NCBI GenBank assembly: GCA_964019155.1
Contig: OZ025244.1
Coordinates: forward strand, 11,789,655 to 11,853,654
Length of the DNA stretch: 64,000 bases
Origin: Osedax fenrisi
Taxonomy: Eukaryota; Annelida; Polychaeta; Sabellida; Siboglinidae
Reading direction: 5' to 3'
Positions within the stretch are counted from its first letter, which is position 1; the number at the start of each line of letters is the position of its first letter. Made by a program: the position numbers and the translations under genes. Below the pieces are notes generated by a model. The model was given only the letters and a program-made list of their open reading frames with translations, searched no databases and was not told the origin of the DNA. Positions 46,433 through 57,871 of the stretch are shown here, one piece after another.

Positions 46433-47030
46433 CATATATATAAGCATATACCTAAATTATTATTATTGAAAATCTATATATTTCATTATATTATTACGTA
46501 TCATGGTGCTAATAGGATTTATATTACGTAATATAAATATAATATGCCCTAATATATATAGATTGTAATTTTATAAATTAATGTATAGGTTATGAAAAAC
46601 TTTAAAACTCATAGTAACATAATTAAATATAAAATAAACAAATTATAATTTTTTAAATGTGAATCTATAAACAAGTGTGATAAAATTATAGCCAATCATT
46701 GATCAGCATTCGTTTTTCAGTATCGTTAAAAAAATAAATAAATATTATAAAATTATTCAGGCCCTCAGCCTAATAAAAAGGACAGGATGTATGTCGATAT
46801 TCCAATTAATATAATGTGTATTATATTAAATTTTGAAATTGAAATAATTATATTGAAATCATTGATATAATAACGTTTTTTCATTGATTTTTGTATTGTA
46901 TTAAAAGTTGTATTCCGAGACCATAATGATTCAATGATGATTCAATACGATAACATCATTAAGCGTAACATTATAATTTAACACAATAATTAAATACTGA
47001 CATTGCTAGTAGCATTTGAGTTAGTTTACA
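46430..47030. other. AT-rich DNA without a gene
   Basis: Nothing beyond short ATTA-rich palindromes (for example TTACGTAATATAA near 46525). Confidence 0.6.
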
Positions 47031-47227
47031 TTTAAAGGGGGTATCCCACTACTAGTATTTCCGGAAATAATGTCCGGAAATGTATTCTAGAAAGTGATTT
47101 TCTATCAAGTTGTAGTGGGATACCCCCTTTAAAGTCACTATATTACGGACAGTTGCCAGAAAGTAAGGGTTATCCCACTTAAAGGACATTATTTCCTGAA
47201 ATACTGGTAGTTGGATAACCCCTTAAG
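47031..47227. mobile_element. Compound palindromic MITE with TTAA-type ends
   Basis: TTTAAAGGGGGTATCCCACT plus AC at 47031-47052 is repeated inverted and without mismatch at 47112-47133. Two more diverged copies follow: AAGGGTTATCCCACTTAAAG at about 47165 and, inverted, TAGTTGGATAACCCCTTAA at about 47208-47226. The second half also repeats, inverted, the GTATTTCCGGAAATAATGTC block of the first. TTAA at the outer ends suggests piggyBac- or Kolobok-type MITEs, two side by side or nested. Confidence 0.7.
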
Positions 47228-47416
47228 ATATAATAATACTATAATTGAATAATCTCTCTATTTATATTTTAATTGTAAATATAATTAATATAGAATTATT
47301 GATTATAATAAAGTTCAATAATGTATGATTATTATAATTATGTATATTATAATATAAATATATTACAAATTATTTACATTGTTGATTATATATATATTGA
47401 AGTCGTTAGGATAATA

Positions 47417-48305
47417 GGGGAAAGGAACCGAATAAGGACACTCTCGGTATCTAAGAAACCATAAAGCCTACAACAAAATGTTTAATTAATAAAATATTCA
47501 TAATAATATATATAGTTTAAAAAAGTATTTTTTATTTTTTATTCAAAATATTGCTGATATATCCAATAAACTGAATTTTTTATTACGTTTTTAAATTTAT
47601 GAAAAAAAAATTCAACATAAAACCTTCTCAAGAATATACAAATGTATCGATAAAATATACATTATATTATTAAAAAATAAAGCATAATTCTAAAATTATA
47701 TATATAATTTCTATATTTGTTATCAAATATTCATTAAGTTATAAGCATATAACTATAGGTCATATAAGTCCCTAATACGGACATTCTAGATGTTTTAATA
47801 CGGACACCCTATAACCAATCAGCGCGCAGCGTATTAACTATTCTGATATTCATAAAAATCGCGTGTGTTATAATATTAATACCACCAATAAAGATAAATC
47901 TAAAATTTTTATTATTTAGATACTTAAATTGTATTGTTAATTAAAAAATAATAAAAATAAAAAATTATTAACTAATTAAATTAGAATAAATTGTTCATAA
48001 CATTAATTATAAATAATGTAATTGTAATTTGTCTGATTAATTCATCAATAATATATAGTTTATCTAGTGGTATATAGGGTGTCCGTATTATCAAAAATGA
48101 ATACAGGATATCCGTATTCGGACATGGGTATCGAATACGGACACCCCGTTATCTATGGAATTAAAAGATTAAATAAAATTTTAAAATCACAATAATATCT
48201 ATAATCATATACTATTAATATATTGTAATTTTTAAATAAAAATAATGAGTCATAAAATGTTAAGACCATTTATTGTTAAAGTGTCCGTATTAGGTTACTT
48301 TCCCC
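47417..48305. mobile_element. MITE family E, copy 1 (889 bp, TA duplication)
   Basis: The left end GGGGAAAGGAACCGAATAAG (then GACAC) and the complement of the right end GGGGAAAGTAACCTAATACG (then GACAC) match at 22 of 25 positions. TA flanks both ends (47415-47416 and 48306-48307). Motif TAATACGGACA and its complement recur inside both ends. No coding capacity. The termini resemble those of the 16553-21962 element. Confidence 0.82.
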
Positions 48306-48307
48306 TA

Positions 48308-49175
48308 TATTAATAAAATAAAAACAATTTAACAATTGTGTTCGAAGAAAGTAAATAAATATTTTCATTGAAAATTGAAAATAAGTATAATTTGTCATTT
48401 ATAAATATATAAATTAATAATTATAACGATTTTTCAAAAGATAATTACAATTTTACAAATATCAATTATTGATCGATTGTGTATTAAATAAATATACAAT
48501 ATACAAATTATATACTACAATAGATATGCATATATATATACATAGATTATTGAAATAAACAAAAATCATATGAAATTAAAAAAATAAATTATGTATTTAT
48601 GGTTATCTTAAGAATAAATAAAGCTAAATAAATCGCATAAACAGTTTATTGCGAAGGTAAGAATAGTACTGAATAGTATAGGATTGTTAACCAATATATT
48701 CTTTATGAATATCAACGTCGTACCTGACAAAATATAAATCGTGTAGTGATAATTTCTTTAAAATTTGTTTCAAATTAACTCAAATCATTGATTATTCTCA
48801 TCGCTTTTATTCACTTTCTCTCGGTCATTATAATTTCGCCATTATATGTTTTTGTGATATATGCAAAAGATATACGAAATCCATTACTATCTTACAAAAA
48901 AATAGAATAATTTATAATAAACGTTATTTATTTAATTCAAAATAACTTTATCTGAAAAATCAAAATTTAAAAATATAAATTAAAAATAATATTTTACGAG
49001 TTTGTAAATTACAAATATACATATTTATGTATGCAATGCATACAATTATCGCCCATTTAATTAATCATATATAAATGTATCACTATTTTAAAATTAATAT
49101 AAATATGCATTCATTAATAAAGATTAATAACGTTACATTTTTAACAATATTATTTTATTAGATTATTAGTGGTGT
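48308..49175. other. AT-rich DNA without a gene
   Basis: No supported frame or repeat family. Confidence 0.6.
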
Positions 49176-49177
49176 AC

Positions 49178-49372
49178 TAATGTGGATGCCTGCTCACGGA
49201 TTTACAAAGCTTGGACGACAGAAACGAAACTATATAAAGCAACTAACTGATTACCAGGCCCAACAGTAGAAGAAGCGAAGACATCGATGATAGAAACATC
49301 TGGAAAAAGATTGTTGAATATGCTCGGGAAACTATCCCGATATGGTAAGGTAAGGTTGATAATTCAATTAAA
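49178..49372 (+). pseudogene. 3' end of an RTE-like LINE
   Basis: The plus strand reads RNYIKQLTDY, then, after a shift, TVEEAKTSMI, then, after another, DRNIWKKIVEYARE followed by TIPIW and a stop at 49344-49346. A GGTAAGGTAAGG simple tail follows immediately. R-x-YI-x-QL, then E-x2-TSM-x-DR-x-WK, is the usual final segment of RTE-like proteins (the LINE C equivalent is YIRNLERQ and MNRAVWRTF). Only this 3' end is present, as expected for a strongly 5'-truncated copy. Confidence 0.7.
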
Positions 49373-49724
49373 ACTAGTAGAATCATTAATATATTAAAAT
49401 ATAACTAAAATAAACATATTTTTAATTTTAAAGAAGCTTATTTAATAATATATTATTAATAAAAGTGTATGCTCGTCAAACAATATGTATTTTATCTTTT
49501 ATTAATTTTTCAATTATTTACCTTTTTGATTATTGTTTTTTTCTGATATTAATATATGTAAATTTTACTTATTTTTATATTTAGTATTACAAAAAATTAT
49601 AATAATATCAACAAAATTTATATTATTATTATAATGTTCATTTGATTATTCTATATTATTTACTGTATATTTAATATAATTTGCATATATTTATTTTTTA
49701 TAAATATTATACTATTTTTTTGTA

Positions 49725-50200
49725 GGGGAAAGTAACCTAATCCGGACACTTTAACAATAAATGGTCTTAGCATTTTATTACTCATTCCATAGATTCAATT
49801 ATTTTTATTCAAAAATTACAATATATTAATATAATATGATCATAGATATTATTGTGATTTTAAAATTTTATTTAATCTTTTAATTCCATATATAAAGGGG
49901 GTGTCCGTATTCGGTACCCATGTCCGAATACATACACCCTGTGTTATAATACGGACCCTCTATATACCACTATATAAACTATATAGTATTGATGAATCAA
50001 TCAGACAAATTACAATATCATTTTTATAATTAATGTTATGAACAATTTATTCTAATGTAATTAGTTAATAATTTATTTATTTTTATTTAAAAAAATTAAT
50101 AATACAACTTAAGTATCAAAATAATGACAATTTTAGATTTAGCTTTATTGGTGGTATTAATATTATAACGCACGCGATGTTAATGAAAAGCGGAATATAC
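49725..50200. mobile_element. MITE family E, copy 2 (truncated, inverted to copy 1)
   Basis: It begins TA then GGGGAAAGTAACCTAATCCG and follows the reverse complement of copy 1 closely, with the same TCTTAGCATTTTA, GTGTCCGTATTCGG and TTATTGGTGGTATTAATATT blocks. Similarity is lost at about 50200 after CACGCGATGTTAATGA, so the other end is missing. Confidence 0.8.
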
Positions 50201-50990
50201 ACATCTATACTGGTGCGTGTGTTAACCTCACCAACTGCGTAAATATCAGAATTAGAATATTTATCAAAGGACGCAGAAAATATATATAATATTACAGTTG
50301 TGCGATTCTTTCAGCCGATTGCAGGAATAGAATAGATTGCTCTTGTGAACACCTCTTAATGGAACAATGAAACATTGTCGTATGAAAATCGAGTCAAACC
50401 TATAACTATTTCTGTGATGTTGCTACTACTGAAAGCTGCGGGACGTATTTGTATTTATGTTATCTTTGCTTTGCAACATATTTTATATTATCGTATTATA
50501 ACTACAAATCGTGTAATCTACCTTATATGAATCATCAAACCTATATATAGAAACACGGTATATCTGGTGGCTTTACTAATATCTATTTATAGCATCCAAT
50601 CATCAATCGTGCGCATGTTAATAATAATTGATGAAACGTTTTTCACTGACTATCGATGTGAATCGTTTACACGTAATAATACCTATTCATCTATTGCGTA
50701 ATCTACATATTGGTATTAATTAGCGTGCCTAGTGAAAATATCGCATAACACCTATGTAATATTGTACTCTCATCATCGTGTCTATTGTATAGTATAATAG
50801 TATATATATATATATATATATTAGACGTTTTGGCCCGGTGTATGTGCGTATAGTTGAGAATTATTAGTTATTATTAGAAAATTGCATGATCTAGTTGTAT
50901 TTTAGAAATAAGAAATATATTATTTATTTGATTTAAATTAATTATGTTATAAAAAAAACAAATATTGAGAAATTAATATAATATACATAA
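50201..50990. other. No gene recognised
   Basis: Slightly less AT-rich sequence at 50280-50460 with no readable protein, and a (TA)n array at 50802-50821. Confidence 0.5.
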
Positions 50991-50997
50991 TAAATGG

Positions 50998-51106
50998 GAG
51001 TTAGCCCTATCTGAATTAGCCCTATCGGAGTTATATCTAAATTAGCCCTATCGGAGTTAGCTCTATCTGAATTAGCCCTACAGAGTTAGCCCTATAGGAG
51101 CACCTA
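50998..51106. repeat. TTAGCCCTATC minisatellite
   Basis: GAGTTAGCCCTATC and TGAATTAGCCCTATCG alternate for about seven units, some degenerate. Confidence 0.85.
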
Positions 51107-51124
51107 GTATCTCGATAAAATAAG

Positions 51125-51156
<32 letters not shown>

Positions 51157-51610
51157 GTATAAAGAAATGTTTATTATGAAATTAATTAAAATAAATGTAA
51201 TAAGTCGTACGACGTACAGGATTACTAAATAATTCGTACGAAGTTACCTCGTACAAGATTACTAGAAATCATGAATCTCATCGGATGAATATAATGTTAT
51301 TAAAAAGCGCCACCTATTGAATATTCGAGGCGAATAAACAAATTTAAATTTTGAATCTTTAATCTTAATTTGTAAATCCACTTTAATATATGAGAACACG
51401 GTACAATGTAAAATTTTGATAGTGCATATTAAAGAGGATTTAAATATAAGTATAACTGGTGTCTTTCGATCTTGCATTTATTTATTAAGTTCGTAGTATT
51501 GTCACTTCGCGACGATGCCGCATTGTTATATGTTTGAGAAATATATATATATATATATATAAATATATTAATCCTAGAAGTTATATATATATGTATATAT
51601 ATATATATAT
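51107..51610. other. AT-rich DNA without a gene
   Basis: TA arrays at 51128-51153, 51541-51560 and 51589-51615. Short GTACGA-type palindromes at 51205-51260 resemble those at about 31490. Confidence 0.6.
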
Positions 51611-51616
51611 ATATAA

Positions 51617-51905
51617 CTGCATGTGTGGCTCAGTTAGATAAGGCATCATACATATAAGCTGTAGGAAGCGGGACGGGTCGCGGGTTCAAGCCCCTCTGGG
51701 CCATTAAAATAGGTCTTAAAATAATATCTAGAAGTGATCTTATCAAATTGTATATAAATAAATGATCGCTTAACGTGTAAATCATGGATGCATTAGCACG
51801 AGACCGGCTTCGAAGGGACATTATAGCAATATGGTGAAAACTTCATCCAAAATCCTGGATGGGATGAAAGGAATCCACCAAAATAACAATAACAATAACA
51901 ATAAC
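51617..51905 (+). mobile_element. tRNA-derived SINE with (AATAAC)n tail
   Basis: The head has a good A box, TGGCTCAGTTAGATAAGG (51626-51643), and a B box, GGGTTCAAGCCC (51682-51693), spaced as in tRNA genes. A tRNA-unrelated body of about 190 bases follows, with GAGACCGGCTTCGAAGGG and TCCAAAATCCTGGATGGGAT (a short inverted pair). It ends with four AATAAC-type repeats at 51882-51905, the simple tail of SINEs that borrow a LINE 3' end. No ORF is expected. The tRNA of origin and the partner LINE are not identified. Confidence 0.8.
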
Positions 51906-52625
51906 TTTAAAATATATATATATATATATATGTATAAAGAATTTATCAATTAAGTATATATTTATAAAGTATAAAATCTATTATTTACAATTTCATAATG
52001 AATTAAATAGGTGAATCTTAGAATGTAATTTGTTGTAATACACATGACATAGTTATAAATAGATTACATGCTTTTACTAGTGAATAACCACATGTTATTT
52101 AACTAATGATACCATAGCAGGACCATTTCATATAAATAACTAGTGCCCATAATTTAATTGGAAACTATATTTATTTCCAAGTTTCACAAAGATTTATGCA
52201 TTTCTCTAAAATTCGATGTGTAATATGTTAAATTCAAATTAATAAATAACCTCACTCTTAATAGCGATATAAGTTATTTAATTTTTTTAATGAAAATCAA
52301 TTATTATATAATATAACTCTTAGAGACTATATCGGTTTATAAAAATAAAGTGATAATATTCTATTTTTTTTTAAATATCCATCTTAAAATGTTACTCATT
52401 TTATTTTAATAAAGCTAATATAAAATATATTAATTAGTAAATTTATATATATATATATATATATATATATCATTCTTGTGTTATCAATGATAACTTATCA
52501 TTCAAAACGTAAAGACGTGTTTTTGCGCGCGCTCATCCGTGAATAAAGTAAGATAAGTCGATATTTTATATATTTACATTTATACAAACAATACATTAAT
52601 AATATTAAATATCAAATAGTATTAT

Positions 52626-52681
<56 letters not shown>

Positions 52682-52900
52682 TCCTAATAATATATATATA
52701 TATAGTTATAACTAACTTGTAATGTTATTTATACATAACTAATATATAGGTAATAAGTTATCACTAATGTATTTAGTAAATACTATTTACTAGTAACTCA
52801 TAATTAGTTATATATATATATAATGAGTGTACATATAGGTGTGCCTATACATGTGTACATACCTTGGTAGAATATTTATATATGTATATTATTTCGTATA
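51906..52900. other. AT-rich DNA with (TA)n arrays; may include the LINE A 5' leader
   Basis: TA arrays at 52446-52472 and 52629-52678. The 5' end of LINE A copy 2 must lie in or near the right part but cannot be placed. Confidence 0.5.
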
Positions 52901-52928
52901 ATATCAAATATCAAATATAACACACATA

Positions 52929-53540
52929 ATGGCAAATAGAATGACTAACTTAGAATTAACAGAGTCAATTAAAAATTATATTAAGGAATTATTTGATAAT
53001 GACATAACATTTGTATTGTAATATAAGAAAATATCTTAAGAAGAAAATAATAAAATAATTAATGAATTAAAAAACACAGTAAATAATCTTGTAGACAAAT
53101 TTTCTAATTTTAATACTCTTAATATAAAGGATAGCGTTGAATCATATGCTGATATTGTAAATACTGAATTAAAAAATAAAATTATAAATGCAATTAATGA
53201 TACAGTATCAAATAATTTAAAATCAATAAATGAAATAAATTCTCTTAGTAAAATAATTATATTACATAATGTAAAAGAAATAATTCATTATGACAAAAAA
53301 ACTAAATATGACGAAGAATTTAAAACAGTAGGATTATCTATATAATATGCTTAAAACAATTTCGTCTATTAAAATTATAAAAATGTATAAAATAGGAAAA
53401 ATCGATATTGATAAAACAGTACATGTATATAAAAGTAGACATTTAAAAATAATACTAAACACGGAAAATTAAAAATTGATATTTTAGATACAATTTATAA
53501 TAAAATTGGAATATCATATGAATTTGATAAAATCAATTAA
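52929..53540 (+). pseudogene. LINE A copy 2 ORF1 remnant
   Basis: Starts MANRMTNLELTESIKNYI, matching copy 1, then breaks into several frames. Readable later parts include IIILHNVKEIIHYDKK and IKMYKIGKIDID, which align with the IIYNIEEKK and HRIGKINI parts of copy 1. The protein would be a small RNA-binding LINE ORF1 product. Multiple stops make it inactive. Confidence 0.65.
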
Positions 53541-53719
53541 TACACAAAATATTATTAGAAGCAAAAGATAAATCATCTGATACAATTGTAAATAAAGTTA
53601 AATTTATTAACAATAATTTCAAAATGATAAAATTTAATATAATTAGTAAAACTAATAATGATTTGCCATAATTATAATATTAACGATTATAATAGAATTA
53701 CATATAATTTGAATACAGA

Positions 53720-54607
53720 TATATCAGTCATTATATTTAATATGAGGAGTTTTAATGAAAAATATTAATAACTTTTTAATATTACTTGATAATTTATATA
53801 ATAAACCAGATATAATAATTCTTACTGAAACTTGGTTAATAAATACTGATGACCCATCGATATATTTTAATAATTATAATATATTTTTAAATAATCGTAC
53901 ACTAAAAATTAAAAAATAGGTGTGGGCGTTGCTATACTTAAAAAAAATCTTTAGATGTATGTGTAATAGACAAATTAACTATTTCCATTATAGATGATAT
54001 TGAAATATTATCAATACAAATACAAAATACAACTAAACATATACAAATAATCTCAGCAATTTATAGATCACCTAATAGTAATATCGATTTTTTTAATGAT
54101 TTATTTTATAATATATATTCCAAATTTTTAAATAATGAAATATATATATGTGGTGATTTTAATATAGATTTATCAAAATGTTCATTAATTTCTAATTATT
54201 TGAAATATATACTTACACAATTATGACTAACATCCATGATAACAATACCAACTCATTATTCCAACTCAACACTAGATAATATAATTTCTAATAGTGATCA
54301 TATAACAAATAATGGAACCATTGATATTGATATAACATATCATTGTATTTTTTTTTTTATTTACATCATTTTCTCCCATTAAAAAATGTGATAATAAAGT
54401 GATATATATTAGAAATGTTAATCAACAGAATATTGAATATTTAAAAAATGATTTTATAAATATAAAATGACAAATTTTATTATCGGAAATTACAGATCCT
54501 TCTATATTTTATAATAATTTTATTAATATTTGAAATGATATGGTCAAAAAAAATGTTCCTTTAATTAAAAAAAAAAGTCAAAAATAAATACCTAGTATAA
54601 TCCTTAA
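53720..54607 (+). pseudogene. LINE A copy 2 endonuclease, N-terminal two thirds of ORF2 before the MITE
   Basis: Readable blocks are IFNMRSFNEK (53738), PDIIILTETWLINTDD (from about 53809), GVGVAILKK (about 53922, across one shift), ISAIYRSPNSN (about 54053), YICGDFNIDLSK (about 54145) and the linker NVPLIKKK, ending IPSIIL at the insertion point. TETWL holds the metal-binding Glu and GDFN the catalytic Asp and Asn of APE-type endonucleases. This copy keeps the TETWL region that copy 1 has lost. Confidence 0.75.
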
Positions 54608-55221
54608 GGGGATGGCACACGACGCCCGCCTCTCTATGTATAGAGATAGCAAATAATGGGTCTACGCAAAACTAGGCGCGCAGATTTCTATTCATTGAAT
54701 TGAGCTAATTTTTGTTATATTCTATTCATTAAATGTATACACATACTATTACAGGACGTAATTTTTATAATATATAGTAAATAACATATATATATATATA
54801 TGCACACATTTTAATTTTTTAATTTACGGAATTTCTATAGAAATTGTTATTTTTTGCAACTATGCATATACAAATTTAGAAAATTACGCCTGTATTAGTA
54901 TTCATATATATGTTATTTATATAATGCAATAAAAATTAGTAGAATACATATACTAGTTTTTGTTATACCTAAGTTTATACACACATACCTAGCGCGAAAT
55001 AATTATTCTGAGAAAACAGCATTTGAAATTTGAAAGTATACATATCTATTGATAATATAACAATTTAGAAATCAATTTTATGGCATTTCTAGATTGAATT
55101 CGCAGCTGATATTTATACAGATACTAAAACACACTACATTTATTAATATTATGGAATAACAAATAAATACAAAATATTTTTTTTTTATCATTTTGAACAC
55201 TGGACACAGATAGACATCCCC
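54608..55221. mobile_element. 614-bp TTAA-flanked MITE (piggyBac- or Kolobok-type)
   Basis: The insert starts GGGGATG and ends CATCCCC, and TTAA is present on both sides (54604-54607 and 55222-55225). TTAA target duplication is characteristic of piggyBac and Kolobok. Removing it with one TTAA restores the LINE A frame: IPSIIL runs into NKLKNAIQK, matching NPWITNKLKNAIKKK of copy 1. It has no ORF, and the inverted repeat is only 7 bp long before it diverges. Confidence 0.82.
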
Positions 55222-55382
55222 TTAATAAATTAAAAAATGCAATACAAAAATAAAAATAAATTATTCATGAAAAAGCTCCAGCTTATATAAATATACTAAT
55301 TGTATGTCTATACAAAATAGATATACAAAATTAAAGAATAATATAATTATATCAAGAAAAATATAAATATATATGTAATACA

Positions 55383-57089
55383 TTTATTCTAATAGGGGAT
55401 TTGAATTTCCCTAGTATTAACTGGTATGGTGATTCTCCCATACCTAGTAACCCACTTGACAAAATATTCACGGATTTTGTTATATCTACCTCTCTAACCC
55501 AGTTTGTAACTAACAATACAAGAAAAGATAATATCCTTGATCTGGTCTTATCTAATGATGACTGTATATTTAACCTCAGTATAGATACTCCTTTAAGCTA
55601 CAATACTTCTACTAGTGATCATTTATCTATAACTGCTAATATTTTCAATACAAATGTTATTACAATGAAATCTAAGACTAATAGTAACTGTAATTTTAAT
55701 TACTCACTATGTAATCTAAATATTATTAAGCAAACTCTGAAAAATATTCTTAAGGTTGAAGATTCTACTGATGTATTACTAACAACATTTATTGAAATTG
55801 TAAAGACATTAATCAATGATAACTGCCCCCTATCAACTATACGGTCATTTAAATTTCCTAAATTCATCAAAAAACTTGATTCGAAATGTAAGAAATTATA
55901 TAAAAATAAACATAAACCAAATATTAAAGCTAAATGGAGACTATATCAAATAAAGTTATCTGAAACCATATCGGATTACATCTATAACATTGAAGCTAGA
56001 GCACTATCTAACAATAACCTTAAATCATTTTATTCTTATGTTAATAGACAAATATCTACGCGTAGCAATATGCCTCCTCTAATGTCAAATAATAATAAAT
56101 TGTTAACCCTAGATCGAGATAAAGCTGAATGCTTATCTAAACAGTTTAAATCTGTATTTACTAAGGACATCTATACATTTATTAGTAATTCATCCATAGT
56201 TTCTAATAATGTATTTAACACCTTCCCTATAAGCCCCGAGACTGTAAGAAAATATCTATGCATCATGCCCAATAAGTATAGTATACCACCAGACGGACTA
56301 CCAAAGGGTATCCTAAAATCTTTATCATATGAGCTATGTATTCCTCTTTCCTTAATATTCAATCATTCACTAACTAACCAATACTGCCCAAATATGTGGA
56401 AAAAGAGTATAATTACTCCCATATTTAAAAAAGGTGATACATCCTTACCATCGAACTATAGACCTATAAGTATTCTACTCTCCACATTAATTCTTTTTGA
56501 AAATATTCTTTGTAGATACTTGGTTCACTTTCTCAGAGAAAACGGCTACATATCACAATGCCAATATGGATTTCTATCGGGAAAATCAACCACTCTGCAG
56601 TTGATCCAATACTATAGGAATCTAGCCCGAGTCATGGACAACAACTATACTTTGCATACTACATACATCGACTTCGCAAAGGCATTCGACACAGTATCAC
56701 ATGCTAAGCTATTATCTAAGATTGAAGCTCTAGGAATAACTGGTAATGTACTACACTGGATACAATCATATCTTCATAATAGACACCAGTGTGTTAAGGT
56801 TGGTATGAATGTATCTGATAATATTATGGCAACATCAGGGGTTCCGCAAGGTTCTTGTCTAGGACCAATTTTATTTATAATCTACATAAATTACCTTCCC
56901 AATATATTCTCACCTCAGATCATATGTACCCTTTTTGCTGACGATGCCAAACTTTCTCTTATCCATAAATATGAATTTGAAATGGACTATATGCATAATG
57001 CACTAACCAAATTAAATGATTGGTCAAAATTATCAGGTCTTAATTTAGCAATCCATAAATACTCTATAATGTCTAGTAAGGGTAATTAA
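55383..57089 (+). CDS. LINE B endonuclease (partial) and reverse transcriptase
   Basis: Open for about 569 codons. There is no real start: the frame is already open upstream and 55401 is a TTG. It begins with ILIGDLNFPSINW (GD-x-N motif of the endonuclease), then SDHLSI at about residue 73 counted from 55401. The RT has NYRPISILLSTLILFENI (about 350-370), QYGFLSGKSTTLQL (about 388-402), motif A YIDFAKAFDTVSH (about 422-434), motif B GVPQGSCLGPILF (about 480-492) and motif C FADD (512-515). All catalytic aspartates are present. The frame stops after NLAIHKYSIMSSKGN. Confidence 0.88.
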   Translation, partial: FILIGDLNFPSINWYGDSPIPSNPLDKIFTDFVISTSLTQFVTNNTRKDNILDLVLSNDDCIFNLSIDTPLSYNTSTSDHLSITANIFNTNVITMKSKTNSNCNFNYSLCNLNIIKQTLKNILKVEDSTDVLLTTFIEIVKTLINDNCPLSTIRSFKFPKFIKKLDSKCKKLYKNKHKPNIKAKWRLYQIKLSETISDYIYNIEARALSNNNLKSFYSYVNRQISTRSNMPPLMSNNNKLLTLDRDKAECLSKQFKSVFTKDIYTFISNSSIVSNNVFNTFPISPETVRKYLCIMPNKYSIPPDGLPKGILKSLSYELCIPLSLIFNHSLTNQYCPNMWKKSIITPIFKKGDTSLPSNYRPISILLSTLILFENILCRYLVHFLRENGYISQCQYGFLSGKSTTLQLIQYYRNLARVMDNNYTLHTTYIDFAKAFDTVSHAKLLSKIEALGITGNVLHWIQSYLHNRHQCVKVGMNVSDNIMATSGVPQGSCLGPILFIIYINYLPNIFSPQIICTLFADDAKLSLIHKYEFEMDYMHNALTKLNDWSKLSGLNLAIHKYSIMSSKGN

Positions 57090-57480
57090 ATATCCTCATA
57101 CTCGATTAACGGTGTTCAATTAAGCTATTATAATACGTACAGTGTACGTCGTACACCGATATAGGTGTAATTATCAACCATAATCTATCTTTTAATGATC
57201 ATATTGATAATATTCTCCGTAAAGCATACAGAATGATTAATATAATCTTTCGAGTATTTAGATGTAACAAACATGTACCATTGACACTAGCATATATAAG
57301 TTATGTAATTCGGTGAAAATTAAAAGAGATATCTCCAAGAATAACTGATAACACAACTTCTTCAACAATCGGATCTCGGCTACATGGAACAATCTGCCTG
57401 CTCATCTAACCGTAATGAAGTCTTTTCCATTATTTAAATCGGGTGTTTTTGCAATACTGTCTGGTAGTTGATGAACATGT
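57090..57480 (+). pseudogene. LINE B C-terminal region, frameshifted
   Basis: Past the stop at 57087-57089, similarity to LINE C-termini continues in other frames: GVIINHNLSFNDHID and ILRKAYRMINIIFRVF (about 57160-57260), then TSSTIGSR in one frame, and NNLPAHLTVMKSFP with FKSGVFAI in another (to about 57460). The FF-x-NR-x2-WN-x-LP block followed by FK near the end is common in LINE proteins. At least two frameshifts separate it from the RT, so no complete product is possible. Confidence 0.65.
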
Positions 57481-57871
57481 TCATCCTACCTTGTACATTT
57501 ATTTATATATTTTTATTTATTACCTTATTTTCTGTTTGTCCTCGTGTGTTATGTTAGGTCAGTGGGGTTGTGACGGGTGTCGGAGAGTAAGGATGCCAGC
57601 GTGGAATCTACTGGTCAAATTTTCCTCCCCACGGCATAGGAAATGATTCACCCTTTCCTAAAAGCTGAGATCTGTCGCGGCCTTGTTGGCATATCATTAG
57701 CATATACGAGCTAAGCAATGGCATATGTAAATCAATAATGTTAATACTTTTATTTTCTTTCGTACTATTAGTTTTATCTCCTGTTTTATGTCATATTGAA
57801 TATCTATTTTCTATATTCAATAAATTATATTATTATTATTATTTATTATTATATATATATATATACACGAT

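Larger units (their letters stand above)
55364..57871 (+). mobile_element. LINE family B (CR1/jockey-like), 5'-truncated, inserted in LINE A
   Basis: The element starts in the endonuclease domain, carries a complete RT and degraded C-terminal region, and has a 3' UTR of about 400 bases (57470-57871) ending in an ATT/TA-rich tail. AAAAATA on both sides (55357-55363 and 57872-57878) may be the target duplication; LINE A reads SRKN before it and KNKYYKQLF after it, continuous with KNKYYNELF in copy 1. It therefore inserted after LINE A copy 2. Confidence 0.82.

Noticed and set aside
51630..51821. 63-residue minus-strand frame
   Set aside because: It lies over the SINE, and its NPRPVPLP-type residues are the complement of the B box region.
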